From NCBI GenBank assembly GCA_905221615.1, contig CAJNDT010000313.1, positions 806,001-870,000 of the forward strand: DNA of 64,000 nt, in the 5' to 3' direction. The position numbers and the translations under genes were made by a program. Source of the DNA: Symbiodinium sp. CCMP2592. Taxonomy: Eukaryota; Sar; Dinophyceae; Suessiales; Symbiodiniaceae. A model generated the notes under the pieces. It was not told where the DNA came from, searched no databases, and saw only the letters and a program-made list of their open reading frames with translations. This document shows, piece after piece, positions 61,629 to 64,000 of this stretch; within the stretch, counting starts at the first letter, position 1; each line of letters opens with the position of its first letter.

Positions 61629-64000
61629 CTAGTACTAGTACTAGTACTAGTACTAGTACTAGTACTAGTACTAGTACTAGTACGAGCATAAGTACGAGCA
61701 GAAGTACGAGCAGCAGTACGAGTAGTAGTACGTGTAGTACGAGTACTACGAGTAGGACGAGTAGGACGAGTACGGGTCGAGTAAGAGTAAGAGAATTAGC
61801 ACGGAATAGTAACACTCACAATAAAAGCAGCAAAAATAATCAAGAATCAAAATGATAACAAGAAGAGTATTAATAGCACTATTACTATAGTAATACTGAT
61901 ATTATAATAGCAGACAGTAAGAGTTCTAGCGGTCTTGTAAGTCTCAGGGTCCAAGGTCTGTGAAGTTGTTCAACCCAAAAACTCTTTGTCTAATCCCCAA
62001 CCCCTACACACCTCAAACCCCACAATGAATTCTAAGAAGAGTGGTAATAGTAAAACTAGAAGTATCATGCTTCCGCTCCTCCGGGGCCTTAGTCCAATCA
62101 TTGATCATCGAGGCAGCGATATATAGGTTAGGATATTCCCGATATATGTAGGGGTGGTGTGGTGTGCCCCAGAACCCTATTCCAGTTTTTTCAGTCATCT
62201 ACCTCACAGAGCGTTGGGTTTATAGGGTTTGGGTCTTGTATCTCAGGCCGTAGCCTGAGTTCCAAGGGCAGACGTCGCGTCTCAGGGACGGGGCTTGTAA
62301 GGAAAAGCTACCTGTACTTCACGGACCTTCGTAAGGTTACCAAGATTCTGAGGGATACGCTTACTATCACTTTTTTTAAGAGTAACCTCAGGATCCCTGC
62401 AGGTTGTATATACACCCAAAAATCGCTGCCACCCAGCCCTGAACCGACACTCGAACATTGTATGAGTCACAGTCAGTATTTGCGGTAGCACTACTACGGC
62501 CTTTCAAAGGAGTGATAAGCAGTCATGTGCTTGTTGAGTTGGTAATGTGTACATCACATCAACTCATATCACTCCCAGTTTCAGGCTGCTGAAAAGGCCA
62601 AAGCCTTGGACGAGGTCGCCCGGCGGCTATCCCACTCGGAGACTTGTCCGAAACCCCCACAGCTGAGGCCCCCCGACACCGGGAGCCAGCAATCCGGTTA
62701 ATGAGGGTCTGACGCCTCTGAGGGTTTCTGAACAATTCATAGTATAGTTGTTTGTTTTTATTGGTTTTGGCATTTGTTGTGTTTTACAATATTGTTCAGC
62801 TCGTACCTGGTTCGTGTCCAGCGCCGGAGTTTGTGAGGTTTGGAAGTGTGCTTAGAGTGGTGTTGAGGCGATGTTCAACGGAAGCCAGAGAAATGGTTGA
62901 ATCGGTGGGTTTGTCCCTGTGTAAATACAAAAGACCGTTTAGGAGTTGGAGGTTTGTTGGTTGAGGTTGTTTATGTTTTGCTCCCGTTTCTTTGGGTTTT
63001 GTGGTTCAGCCCTAACCTTAAGCCCAAATATGGGGGGGGCCTAAATAATTATCTATACTATTTCTAGGGTTCCGTTTTATAGCTATAGTATACTATGCCC
63101 CAAAACCCTATTCTAATTAAAAATTCAGGCCGCTAGATTAAACCCAGAAGTATCAGTCTTAGACCCAAACCGCAGCCCGGAAGCCTCAATCTCATAGGGA
63201 TCCTTAGGGGTGTAGGGGGGAGGGGTGTAGGGGACTATATTTCCTTAAATAGGCCTTATTAGTCCTTATTATGGGCCTTAAGGCCCCCTACCCCCCCTCC
63301 CCTCACACCCCTAAGGATCCCTATGACAATCTGGAATCCTGATACCCTGTAACCCAAGGAGACCGTCGACCGCATTCGTGAGATGGAGCGGGAGATCGCG
63401 AAGTACAAGGACATATGGGAGTTTCTGAAAATAGGGGACCCTAATGTAGTACCCTAAATAGTAGGATCCGTATTGCAAGGACCCCAAAATACGGCACCCT
63501 AGTTTTCGGAAACTCCCTTTTGTCTGGGTTCGGATTTCGGCAGAAGGGTTTCGAGCTCAGGGCTTGGAGTTTGGAGATTCGGGTCTCCGGTTCAGGAACT
63601 GGGGTTTGGGATTTAGGGTTTAGGCTAGCTTGCGGGTTTAAGTAAGGCCTTGCGAATTTCAGGAGCTGGTGCTGTAGGAGTTTTGGATTTGAGGCTCTGC
63701 AATTTGATATGCCACCTGTTTGAGTCGGCTGTGGCCGACGATGGCACCGTAATCCCCCATGTGTTTCCTTGGCCAAACACCCTGAAGTTCCCGTGGAGTT
63801 CCATAAAGCCCACCTATGAAGCCTCATCAATGCCTTCTGAGGCCCTTACTAACCCTCCTGGTCTGCTGAGGAGCAGCAGGTGGTCCAGCACGAGGAGCAG
63901 TACAACCTCGAGTGCGTCCTGAAGCATTGCAACGAAAGCTGGTCTTCCTTGGGCAACTGAGGTCCTGAAAGCTCCAAGTTTAACATCCGGGTGCCGGCGT
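12917..64000 (+). CDS. Kinesin with N-terminal motor and coiled-coil stalk (whole gene, 3' incomplete)
   Basis: ATP-driven microtubule motor assembled from exons listed below. The motor (16,083-34,845, about 335 residues, normal for the superfamily) contains, in order, [18 protein letters not shown], the P-loop [31 protein letters not shown] (switch I), [10 protein letters not shown] (switch II), [30 protein letters not shown] and FADRCQNVQNKP (end of motor). Every catalytic motif is intact. Charged Glu/Lys/Arg/Gln-rich exons follow to the window end, as expected of a coiled-coil stalk. The motor at the N-terminus predicts a plus-end-directed type by analogy. I cannot assign a subfamily: FADRC near the neck resembles protist orphan kinesins, and parts of the motor resemble kinesin-12. 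Cargo and cellular role are unknown. Coding density is about 5 percent. The stop codon is outside the window. Confidence 0.9.
13797..13817 (+). CDS. Candidate kinesin N-terminal exon
   Basis: GAG|G acceptor, phase-0 frame DEGAKSL ending at a GA donor; a GT donor seven bases further would end in phase 1. Flanked by C-rich repeat on the left and TTTAGGGCTCG-type repeat on the right. Confidence 0.45.
14169..14189 (+). CDS. Candidate kinesin N-terminal exon
   Basis: AAG|G acceptor directly after a dense CCCTAAACCCTAA block; phase-0 frame EGQAFEQ to a GT donor at 14,190. Confidence 0.45.
14599..14626 (+). CDS. Candidate exon
   Basis: GAG|G acceptor after C-rich repeat; frame AQPKGCILQ ending phase 1 at GT (14,627); dense G-rich repeat follows at 14,720-14,820. 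The phase does not fit the 15,666 exon directly, so another exon would be needed at about 15,300-15,360. Confidence 0.35.
14905..15035. repeat. TA/TACA microsatellite
   Basis: ACATATACATATATA-type array followed by two long pure TA runs. Confidence 0.9.
15211..15294. mobile_element. Family A foldback (MITE-like)
   Basis: Left end TGTAGGGGCCTCAGTAGTTA, core CTGTACTAC...GGGGGTTCCTTATTG, right end TTATTAAGGCCCCTATA. A short but well-preserved copy. Confidence 0.85.
15571..15651. mobile_element. Small foldback element next to an acceptor
   Basis: AGGCTCCATTGTAGTTCC is matched by GGAACTACCATGGAGCCT at the other end. It ends 14 bp before the candidate exon at 15,666. Confidence 0.8.
15666..15685 (+). 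CDS. Candidate kinesin exon preceding the motor
   Basis: GAG|G acceptor; phase 0 gives VGCSTKW with a GC donor in phase 2, which joins exactly to the phase needed by the exon at 16,083 ([13 protein letters not shown]). No C-rich repeat precedes it, so support is moderate. Confidence 0.45.
16083..16134 (+). CDS. Kinesin motor exon 1: beta-1 strand
   Basis: AAG|G acceptor, GC donor. Encodes [24 protein letters not shown] is the conserved first beta strand and nucleotide-contacting RP of kinesin motors. Phase 2 in, phase 0 out. Confidence 0.88.
16164..16337. mobile_element. Family A foldback, two nested or tandem copies
   Basis: Starts ATACAGGGGCCTACATAAAT and ends CATTATTGAGGCCCCTACAT. In between the core (GGGGTTCC..ATTATA..GTACAGTATAATA) occurs twice, so one copy seems inserted in or fused to another. 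Confidence 0.75.
16922..16986 (+). CDS. Kinesin motor exon 2
   Basis: GAG|G acceptor, CAG|GC donor. Encodes [20 protein letters not shown], the beta-1a/1b region, weakly conserved in the family. The phases match its neighbours exactly. Confidence 0.82.
17436..17501 (+). CDS. Kinesin motor exon 3: FTFDHVF
   Basis: CACAG|G acceptor. Encodes [20 protein letters not shown], the classic kinesin FxFDxVF strand. Only a GA donor after GCAGT restores frame with exon 4 (QEAV-FDVV). Confidence 0.93.
17502..18831. other. Kinesin intron 3
   Basis: Starts GAAGCT. Simple sequence near 17,540-17,660, G-rich runs early and dense CCCTAAACCC at 18,245-18,480. A 157-codon open frame overlapping its 3' part (18,494-18,964) is in phase with exon 4, but family alignment supports only the last 80 nt as coding. 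Confidence 0.7.
18832..18911 (+). CDS. Kinesin motor exon 4: helix alpha-1 and P-loop start
   Basis: GAG|G acceptor. Encodes [17 protein letters not shown] and then [10 protein letters not shown]. The glycine codon of the P-loop is split, and the donor must be GC (G|GCAGCT) to give GQTGSGKT with exon 5. Confidence 0.95.
18912..20484. other. Kinesin intron 4, within the P-loop
   Basis: Starts GCAGCT. Contains a GA/GATA microsatellite at about 19,320-19,440, a G run at 19,270 and TTTAGGG-like sequence at 19,530-19,670. C-rich repeat CTGAACCCTAAACCC precedes the acceptor. Confidence 0.75.
20485..20513 (+). CDS. Kinesin motor exon 5: P-loop GSGKT
   Basis: 29-nt exon completing [13 protein letters not shown], the ATP-binding Walker A. 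GAG|G acceptor; GA donor (GGA|GAGGGA) gives phase 0 to exon 6. Confidence 0.92.
21235..21360. repeat. AT-rich TAATAAT/AGTAG low-complexity run
   Basis: Irregular GTAGT/AATAATA triplet-like sequence just before exon 6; no gene. Confidence 0.6.
21372..21489 (+). CDS. Kinesin motor exon 6: helix alpha-2 region
   Basis: AAAAG|G acceptor. Encodes [15 protein letters not shown] and then [25 protein letters not shown](I/L)..LF is the conserved post-P-loop helix. The longest recognised motor exon. GA donor in phase 1. Confidence 0.93.
22555..22575 (+). CDS. Kinesin motor exon 6b: 21-nt microexon
   Basis: GAG|G acceptor, GT donor (GTGAGC). Encodes AFQRVF and two thirds of a Cys codon; with exon 7 it reads [15 protein letters not shown], filling the family strand before (S)FLEIY. 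Both phases fit. Confidence 0.8.
22576..23298. other. Kinesin intron 6b
   Basis: Starts GTGAGC. G-rich GGGTTCAAGG-like sequence at about 22,680-22,710, then C-rich CCCTAAATC/CCCTAAGTCCC at about 22,860-23,260. No exon seen. Confidence 0.6.
23299..23337 (+). CDS. Kinesin motor exon 7: [12 protein letters not shown]
   Basis: GAG|G acceptor, GT donor. [12 protein letters not shown] corresponds to the near-invariant FLEIYNE.(V/I).DLL; Asn-Glu is replaced by Leu-Asp. Confidence 0.94.
23413..23806. repeat. (TAC)n minisatellite with CACCTACTA and TGCTGCTGC blocks
   Basis: Higher-order array: runs of CTACTACAC alternate with CTACTACTACTGCTGCTGC blocks four times, ending in CTACGA triplets. It begins 75 bp after exon 7, inside the intron. 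Poly-Tyr/Cys and poly-Val/Ala ORFs are artefacts. Confidence 0.95.
24267..24323 (+). CDS. Kinesin motor exon 8
   Basis: GAG|G acceptor, GT donor (CCCA|GTCGCT). Encodes [18 protein letters not shown], corresponding to the family G.YV.GLTE strand after the FLEIY helix. Confidence 0.85.
24324..27580. other. Kinesin intron 8 (long, may hide further exons)
   Basis: Repeat polarity alternates G-rich (24,340-24,415), C-rich (25,190-25,240), G-rich (25,420-25,630), C-rich (25,830-25,900), G-rich (26,540-26,600). This would fit one or two undetected exons (candidates near 25,278 and 26,800) inserted in loop 8. TA/GATA arrays lie at 27,190-27,495. Confidence 0.5.
27190..27495. repeat. TA, GATA/GACA and GTAT microsatellite cluster
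   Basis: CACACA, (TA)n, GATAGATA, GACAGACA, TATGTATG and (TA)n blocks in succession. Tyr/Ile-rich ORFs here are artefacts. Confidence 0.9.
27581..27642 (+). CDS. Kinesin motor exon 9: helix alpha-3
   Basis: AAG|G acceptor, CAG|GT donor. Encodes [20 protein letters not shown], the helix-3 segment preceding switch I. It joins exon 8 as ...TPS-GATSN. Confidence 0.92.
27654..27759. mobile_element. Foldback element just after a donor
   Basis: Arms CCCCAAAGGTCCATG and CATGGACCCTTGGGG with inner matching CAAATAGTATAT. It begins 11 bp after the exon 9 donor. Confidence 0.85.
27760..30342. other. Kinesin intron 9
   Basis: Partial family A end at 28,066-28,105, G-rich TTTAGGG repeats at 28,320-28,425, TA/GTAT microsatellites at 28,525-28,765, and CTAT/CTCT arrays at 28,860-29,030. 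CCCTAAAACC precedes exon 10. No exon seen. Confidence 0.6.
30343..30388 (+). CDS. Kinesin motor exon 10: switch I
   Basis: GAG|G acceptor, GT donor (TTCA|GTGTGA). Encodes [20 protein letters not shown] is the switch I signature that senses nucleotide. Confidence 0.96.
30860..30944 (+). CDS. Kinesin motor exon 11: switch II
   Basis: AAG|G acceptor. Encodes [16 protein letters not shown] followed by [11 protein letters not shown](R); DLAGSER is the switch II signature. GC donor inside the Arg codon. Confidence 0.96.
31050..31375. repeat. (GTAT)n/(GTATGCAT)n microsatellite
   Basis: About 300 bp of TATG units with GCATGCATG interruptions; Cys/Met/Tyr-rich ORFs are artefacts. Confidence 0.9.
31729..31755 (+). 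CDS. Kinesin motor exon 11b: 27-nt microexon
   Basis: TAG|G acceptor, GA donor. Encodes LARSQSEG, giving [20 protein letters not shown], exactly the loop expected between switch II and helix alpha-4 in kinesins. Both phases fit. Confidence 0.88.
32091..32139 (+). CDS. Kinesin motor exon 12: helix alpha-4
   Basis: GAG|G acceptor. Encodes [16 protein letters not shown] (family: E...IN.SLSALGKV). The donor is AAG|GCAGGA (GC), required for LGK-VVLAL with exon 13. Confidence 0.95.
32540..32870. repeat. Degenerate AAGGAACCCT-like short tandem repeat
   Basis: Many copies of AAGGAACCCT/AAGGATTCC in both orientations in the last 350 bp of intron 12; not telomere-like. Confidence 0.6.
32907..32980 (+). 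CDS. Kinesin motor exon 13: [11 protein letters not shown]
   Basis: AAAG|G acceptor. Encodes [20 protein letters not shown] and [16 protein letters not shown] is the microtubule-binding signature. GA donor (CTCCA|GAGCTT) completes Gln with exon 14. Confidence 0.97.
33644..33715 (+). CDS. Kinesin motor exon 14: SLGGNS
   Basis: GAG|G acceptor, GC donor (GAAGA|GCCCCT). Encodes [20 protein letters not shown] and NYEE. Family: (D/N)SLGGNS.T...V.PS..NYEE. Confidence 0.96.
34329..34364 (+). CDS. Kinesin motor exon 15: FADRC
   Basis: 36-nt exon. CAG|G acceptor, GA donor (TGCCA|GAAGCT). Encodes [11 protein letters not shown], the helix alpha-6 motif (E(S/T)L.(S/T)L.FA.R). A CAG|ACC further in gives a wrong frame. 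Confidence 0.94.
34616..34735. mobile_element. Foldback element in intron 15
   Basis: Imperfect arms ACTTAGTAGCTGAGT...ACTTTACACTTTT and AAAGTGTAGACTTTT...ACTCAGCAACTAAGT around a short loop. Confidence 0.7.
34786..34845 (+). CDS. Kinesin motor exon 16: neck
   Basis: AAG|G acceptor. Encodes [25 protein letters not shown] closes the motor domain (family A..I.NKP.(V/I)N). GC donor (AAAG|GCAGGT) in phase 2. Confidence 0.95.
34970..35830. other. Coding-like, repeat-poor island inside intron 16
   Basis: GC-rich and free of CCCTAAA-like repeat, with open frames on both strands. On + the protein-like frames include [20 protein letters not shown], then [20 protein letters not shown], then [20 protein letters not shown] (35,635-). 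The kinesin frame skips it: exon 16 joins exon 17 in phase. It may be a decayed retroposed cDNA or a nested gene. I recognise no family. Confidence 0.4.
36526..36584 (+). CDS. Kinesin neck/coiled-coil exon 17
   Basis: CAG|G acceptor right after CCCTAAACCCTAAAG, GT donor. Encodes [20 protein letters not shown], the start of the coiled coil. Confidence 0.92.
36700..36818. mobile_element. Family D foldback element
   Basis: GGAGTTTCCGAAAATTAGGGG inverted at the right end as CCCCTACTTTCGGAAACTCC. A second copy lies at 63,417-63,519. Confidence 0.85.
37097..37128 (+). CDS. Kinesin stalk exon
   Basis: TAG|GC acceptor continues exon 17 in phase as [13 protein letters not shown] donor preferred, other ends possible. 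Confidence 0.7.
37973..38055. mobile_element. Family A foldback, reverse orientation
   Basis: Reads TTTTGGGGCCCATTATACTATAATTATAATAAGGAACCCC, the reverse complement of the family core; both ends are present but degenerate. Confidence 0.8.
38116..38178 (+). CDS. Kinesin stalk exon
   Basis: GAG|G acceptor, phase-0 frame [22 protein letters not shown] donor at 38,179 (or GT at 38,185). Unrecognised, polar. Confidence 0.75.
38198..38306. mobile_element. Family C foldback element
   Basis: Arms CTCCAGAAAGTTGGAATATG and CATATTCCAACTTTCTGG. A reverse-oriented second copy lies at 42,160-42,268. It starts within 20-30 bp of the preceding donor. Confidence 0.9.
38759..38809 (+). CDS. Kinesin stalk exon, coiled coil
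   Basis: CAG|G acceptor, phase-0 [19 protein letters not shown] donor. Amphipathic, helical. Confidence 0.8.
39302..39337 (+). CDS. Kinesin stalk exon, coiled coil
   Basis: CCAG|G acceptor, phase-0 [12 protein letters not shown]; the frame continues ARIEQLG to 39,356, so the donor (GC at 39,338 or GA at 39,357) is unsettled. Confidence 0.75.
40390..40409 (+). CDS. Kinesin stalk microexon (tentative)
   Basis: GAG|G acceptor, frame ALKMEMQ with a GA donor in phase 2 that fits exon 40,953. Confidence 0.5.
40832..40932. mobile_element. Family A foldback (MITE-like)
   Basis: GTATAGGGCCTTACTACCTA...CTACTATTTTGGGGGTTCC...GCCCCAAAACCCTATTCTAA..TTAAGGCTCCTACATT. It ends about 20 bp before the acceptor of the next exon. 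Confidence 0.9.
40953..41004 (+). CDS. Kinesin stalk exon, coiled coil
   Basis: CAG|G acceptor, frame [22 protein letters not shown] donor. Confidence 0.85.
41038..41151. mobile_element. Family A foldback, diverged
   Basis: TAACTACC..TTACTATT..GGGATCCTTATTATGG..TGCCCCAAAACCTTATTCTAATTG..CGGCCC; starts 34 bp after the preceding donor. Confidence 0.75.
42056..42076 (+). CDS. Kinesin stalk exon, coiled coil
   Basis: AAAG|G acceptor, phase-0 EAYEEAQ(E), GA donor at 42,077 or GT at 42,081. Confidence 0.65.
42160..42268. mobile_element. Family C foldback element, reverse copy
   Basis: Same arms as 38,198-38,306 in opposite order: GTAAAAGCCAGAAAGTTGGA at left, TTCCAACTTTCTGGAGTTCC at right. Confidence 0.9.
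42586..42621 (+). CDS. Tentative stalk exon
   Basis: Frame [12 protein letters not shown] after CTCAG|A, lacking the usual exonic G, with a GA donor. Local repeat polarity argues against it. Confidence 0.25.
42737..42754 (+). CDS. Tentative stalk exon
   Basis: TTTGCAG|G acceptor after a long C-rich run; phase 0 gives VSVVSK with a GA donor. An alternative to the 42,586 exon. Confidence 0.3.
42785..44640. repeat. Palindromic satellite array, period about 176 bp
   Basis: Five copies in one orientation (GC-rich cores starting about 42,868, 43,042, 43,218, 43,394, 43,569), then, after a switch at about 43,598, seven in the other (about 43,664 to 44,569). Each unit joins a GC-rich core, CCTGGCCAGGCCCGGCCGTC, to AATTTTTGAAAAAATTG-type sequence. 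The ORFs of 70-150 codons here are read-through of the repeat. Confidence 0.95.
44641..48360. repeat. Higher-order tandem duplication rich in GAGCTCTCTTCT
   Basis: A block from about 44,640 to 46,375 is repeated at about 46,380-48,000 (offset about 1.74 kb) with high identity. Inside each block two shorter related halves of about 1.0 and 0.74 kb can be seen (start sites near 44,640, 45,645, 46,380, 47,385). A further partial copy lies at 48,160-48,360. The + strand is rich in CTCTCTTCTT tracts. Minus-strand ORFs up to 199 codons (46,780-47,379) are shared by the copies but match nothing I know. Confidence 0.85.
48361..48920. other. End of the 6-kb kinesin intron
   Basis: Non-repetitive, with short protein-like frames on + (about 48,384-48,450, [16 protein letters not shown]). 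The last 130 bp carry CCCTAAACCC/CCCTGAACCCC repeat before the acceptor. Confidence 0.4.
48921..48979 (+). CDS. Kinesin stalk exon
   Basis: AAAG|G acceptor, phase-0 [22 protein letters not shown] donor in phase 2. TTTAGGGTTTAGGG follows. Confidence 0.8.
49228..49258 (+). CDS. Kinesin stalk exon whose end lies in a foldback arm
   Basis: GAG|G acceptor, frame [12 protein letters not shown] donor. The last bases and the donor (CTGTCTG|GTTCTTAG) form the left arm of a family B foldback. Confidence 0.65.
49252..49366. mobile_element. Family B foldback element
   Basis: CTGTCTGGTTCTTAGTAGGG at left and its complement CCCTACTAAGAACCAGACAG at right; the inner part is also partly symmetric. Shares its core with 10,959-11,047. 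Confidence 0.85.
49555..49619 (+). CDS. Kinesin stalk exon, coiled coil
   Basis: CCAG|G acceptor, phase-0 [20 protein letters not shown] and (E)R, GA donor in phase 2. Clear heptad-like pattern. Confidence 0.88.
50270..50330 (+). CDS. Kinesin stalk exon
   Basis: ACAG|G acceptor, frame [22 protein letters not shown] donor in phase 0; aromatic-rich. Confidence 0.65.
50684..50704 (+). CDS. Kinesin stalk exon
   Basis: TAG|G acceptor, phase-0 DAESELA to a GC donor, or DAESELAAA to the consensus GTAAGG donor at 50,712. Confidence 0.6.
51061..51096 (+). CDS. Tentative stalk exon
   Basis: GCAG|G acceptor, phase-0 [14 protein letters not shown] donor. Confidence 0.45.
51264..51293 (+). CDS. Stalk exon or decoy, repeat copy 1
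   Basis: GAG|G acceptor, [12 protein letters not shown] donor GTAAAT. Similar to 51,447 and 51,596. Confidence 0.45.
51447..51476 (+). CDS. Stalk exon or decoy, repeat copy 2
   Basis: GAG|G acceptor after [21 protein letters not shown]. No good donor directly after, so probably not used. Confidence 0.25.
51596..51628 (+). CDS. Kinesin stalk exon, repeat copy 3
   Basis: GAG|G acceptor after dense [24 protein letters not shown] with a GA donor, or ...GE with GC. The best supported of the three copies. Confidence 0.7.
51682..51794. mobile_element. Family A foldback (MITE-like)
   Basis: CTATAGGGGCCTAGAAAAAT...TTCTTTATTATAACTATAG...ATGGGCCCCAAAGCCC...CTTAAGGCCCCTATATTA. Confidence 0.9.
51974..52171. 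mobile_element. Composite family A foldback
   Basis: A family A copy with a long T/G run, joined to AAATCCTTGTAATAGCCCTT sequence that also occurs at about 41,985-42,050; ends TTATTAAGGCCCCGATGC. Confidence 0.75.
52196..52216 (+). CDS. Tentative stalk exon
   Basis: GAG|G acceptor 25 bp after a foldback end; EGQGAPK to a GT donor. The other phase, KAKEHQK, is more coil-like. Confidence 0.4.
52237..52332. mobile_element. Imperfect foldback
   Basis: GGTTACCAGTTGTTG matched by CAACAACTATGCAGGTAACC with an A/T-rich centre; family unknown. Confidence 0.55.
52570..52600 (+). CDS. Kinesin stalk exon
   Basis: CCAG|G acceptor, phase-0 [12 protein letters not shown] donor in phase 1, matching the next exon. 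Confidence 0.75.
52818..52921. mobile_element. Family A foldback, reverse orientation
   Basis: CATAGGGCCTTAGTAAATGG...GGGGCCCATTATACTA...TAGGTAATTATTAAGGCCCC. Confidence 0.88.
53448..53485 (+). CDS. Kinesin stalk exon, highly charged
   Basis: AAG|GA acceptor; in the phase from 52,600 it reads [15 protein letters not shown] donor. Confidence 0.65.
54310..54545. repeat. Dense CCCTAAA telomere-like tract before an exon
   Basis: More than 20 CCCTAAA-like units, many exact, ending 25 bp before the 54,570 exon. Confidence 0.9.
54570..54608 (+). CDS. Kinesin stalk exon
   Basis: TAG|G acceptor, phase-0 [13 protein letters not shown], frame open to 54,634; donor uncertain. CCCTAAA tract before, TTTAGGG tract (54,645-54,860) after. 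Confidence 0.75.
54645..54865. repeat. TTTAGGG telomere-like tract after an exon
   Basis: GGTTTAGGGG/GGTTTATTAGGG units in the opposite strand sense to the tract before the exon. Confidence 0.9.
55580..55612 (+). CDS. Tentative stalk exon
   Basis: CAG|G acceptor, phase-0 [11 protein letters not shown]; the alternative phase [11 protein letters not shown] is also open. Confidence 0.4.
55613..56897. other. Intron-like stretch
   Basis: Little repeat except G-rich sequence at 55,680-55,850 and C-rich at 56,700-56,760. Open frames at 55,800-56,080 on both strands are unrecognised. Confidence 0.4.
56898..56975 (+). CDS. Kinesin stalk exon
   Basis: CAG|G acceptor, phase-0 [20 protein letters not shown] and PPGG; donor uncertain. 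Confidence 0.65.
57066..57113. mobile_element. Family A foldback remnant
   Basis: Right half only: CTCAAAACCCTATTCCA...TCAATAAGGCCCTTACCTTA. Confidence 0.55.
57467..57543 (+). CDS. Kinesin stalk exon
   Basis: GAG|G acceptor following a CCCTATAAACCCTAAA tract; phase-0 [20 protein letters not shown] and SQQRDL; GC or GT donor at 57,544-57,546. Low helix propensity. Confidence 0.7.
57544..60168. other. Intron-like stretch
   Basis: ACTAGTACTGATACTAG-type low complexity at 57,575-57,775. A candidate exon at 59,195 (GAG|G) has two open frames, [20 protein letters not shown] and a +1 frame ending [11 protein letters not shown]-rich repeat at 58,790-59,060 lies upstream of it. Confidence 0.4.
60169..60276. 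mobile_element. Family A foldback abutting an acceptor
   Basis: AGTAGGGGCCGTAGTAATTA...ATGGGCCCCAACACCC...TTAATGAGGCCCCTGCATTA; ends 6 bp before exon 60,283. Confidence 0.9.
60283..60338 (+). CDS. Kinesin stalk exon, coiled coil
   Basis: GAG|G acceptor, phase-0 [19 protein letters not shown]; donor uncertain (GT in GGG|GTTTCC or earlier). Confidence 0.75.
60712..60818. mobile_element. Family A foldback, diverged
   Basis: ATATAGGGTCCTTAAGAATT...TTTTAAGGAACCACC...ACACCCCTATGTTA; ends about 13 bp before the next coding frame. Confidence 0.6.
60832..60970 (+). CDS. Kinesin stalk exon (ends uncertain)
   Basis: Frame [20 protein letters not shown] continuing [20 protein letters not shown] to a TAG near 60,970. 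Helical and charged. The acceptor (AAAG|C) lacks the usual G. Confidence 0.5.
61274..61795. repeat. (GTA)n/(GTG)n/(GTACTA)n trinucleotide array
   Basis: About 520 bp: (AGT)n, (AGA AGT)n, (GGT AGT)n, (AGT)n, then (AGTACT)n and AGTACGAG units. Poly-Val, poly-Leu and poly-Thr ORFs are artefacts. Confidence 0.95.
61796..62507. other. Intronic stretch
   Basis: AT-rich short repeats to about 61,920, a possible eroded family A end near 62,150, and GGGTTTATAGGGTTTGGG at 62,215. No exon recognised. Confidence 0.4.
62508..62577. mobile_element. Foldback element abutting an acceptor
   Basis: GGAGTGATA...TTGAGTTGGTAATGTG and CACATCAACTCATATCACTCC form an imperfect hairpin; ends 7 bp before exon 62,585. 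Confidence 0.75.
62585..62638 (+). CDS. Kinesin stalk exon, coiled coil
   Basis: CAG|G acceptor, phase-0 [20 protein letters not shown] donor. Confidence 0.88.
63030..63138. mobile_element. Family A foldback (MITE-like)
   Basis: GGGGGGGCCTAAATAATTAT...TACTATTTCTAGGGTTCC...GCCCCAAAACCCTATTCTAA...AGGCCGCTAGATTA. Confidence 0.85.
63194..63327. mobile_element. Foldback element, G-rich/C-rich arms
   Basis: CATAGGGATCCTTAGGGGTG...GGGGGGAGGGG and its complement ending CACCCCTAAGGATCCCTATG; arms of about 45 bp, 32 bp before the next exon. Confidence 0.9.
63359..63409 (+). CDS. Kinesin stalk exon, coiled coil
   Basis: AAG|G acceptor, phase-0 [19 protein letters not shown] donor (AAG|GACATA). Confidence 0.9.
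63417..63519. mobile_element. Family D foldback just after a donor
   Basis: GGGAGTTTCTGAAAATAGGG and CCCTAGTTTTCGGAAACTCCC; starts 7 bp after the donor; partner of 36,700-36,818. Confidence 0.88.
63871..63915 (+). CDS. Kinesin stalk exon, coiled coil, last in window
   Basis: GAG|G acceptor, phase-0 [17 protein letters not shown] donor at 63,916; the frame stays open to a TGA near 63,960. The gene continues beyond the window. Confidence 0.82.
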
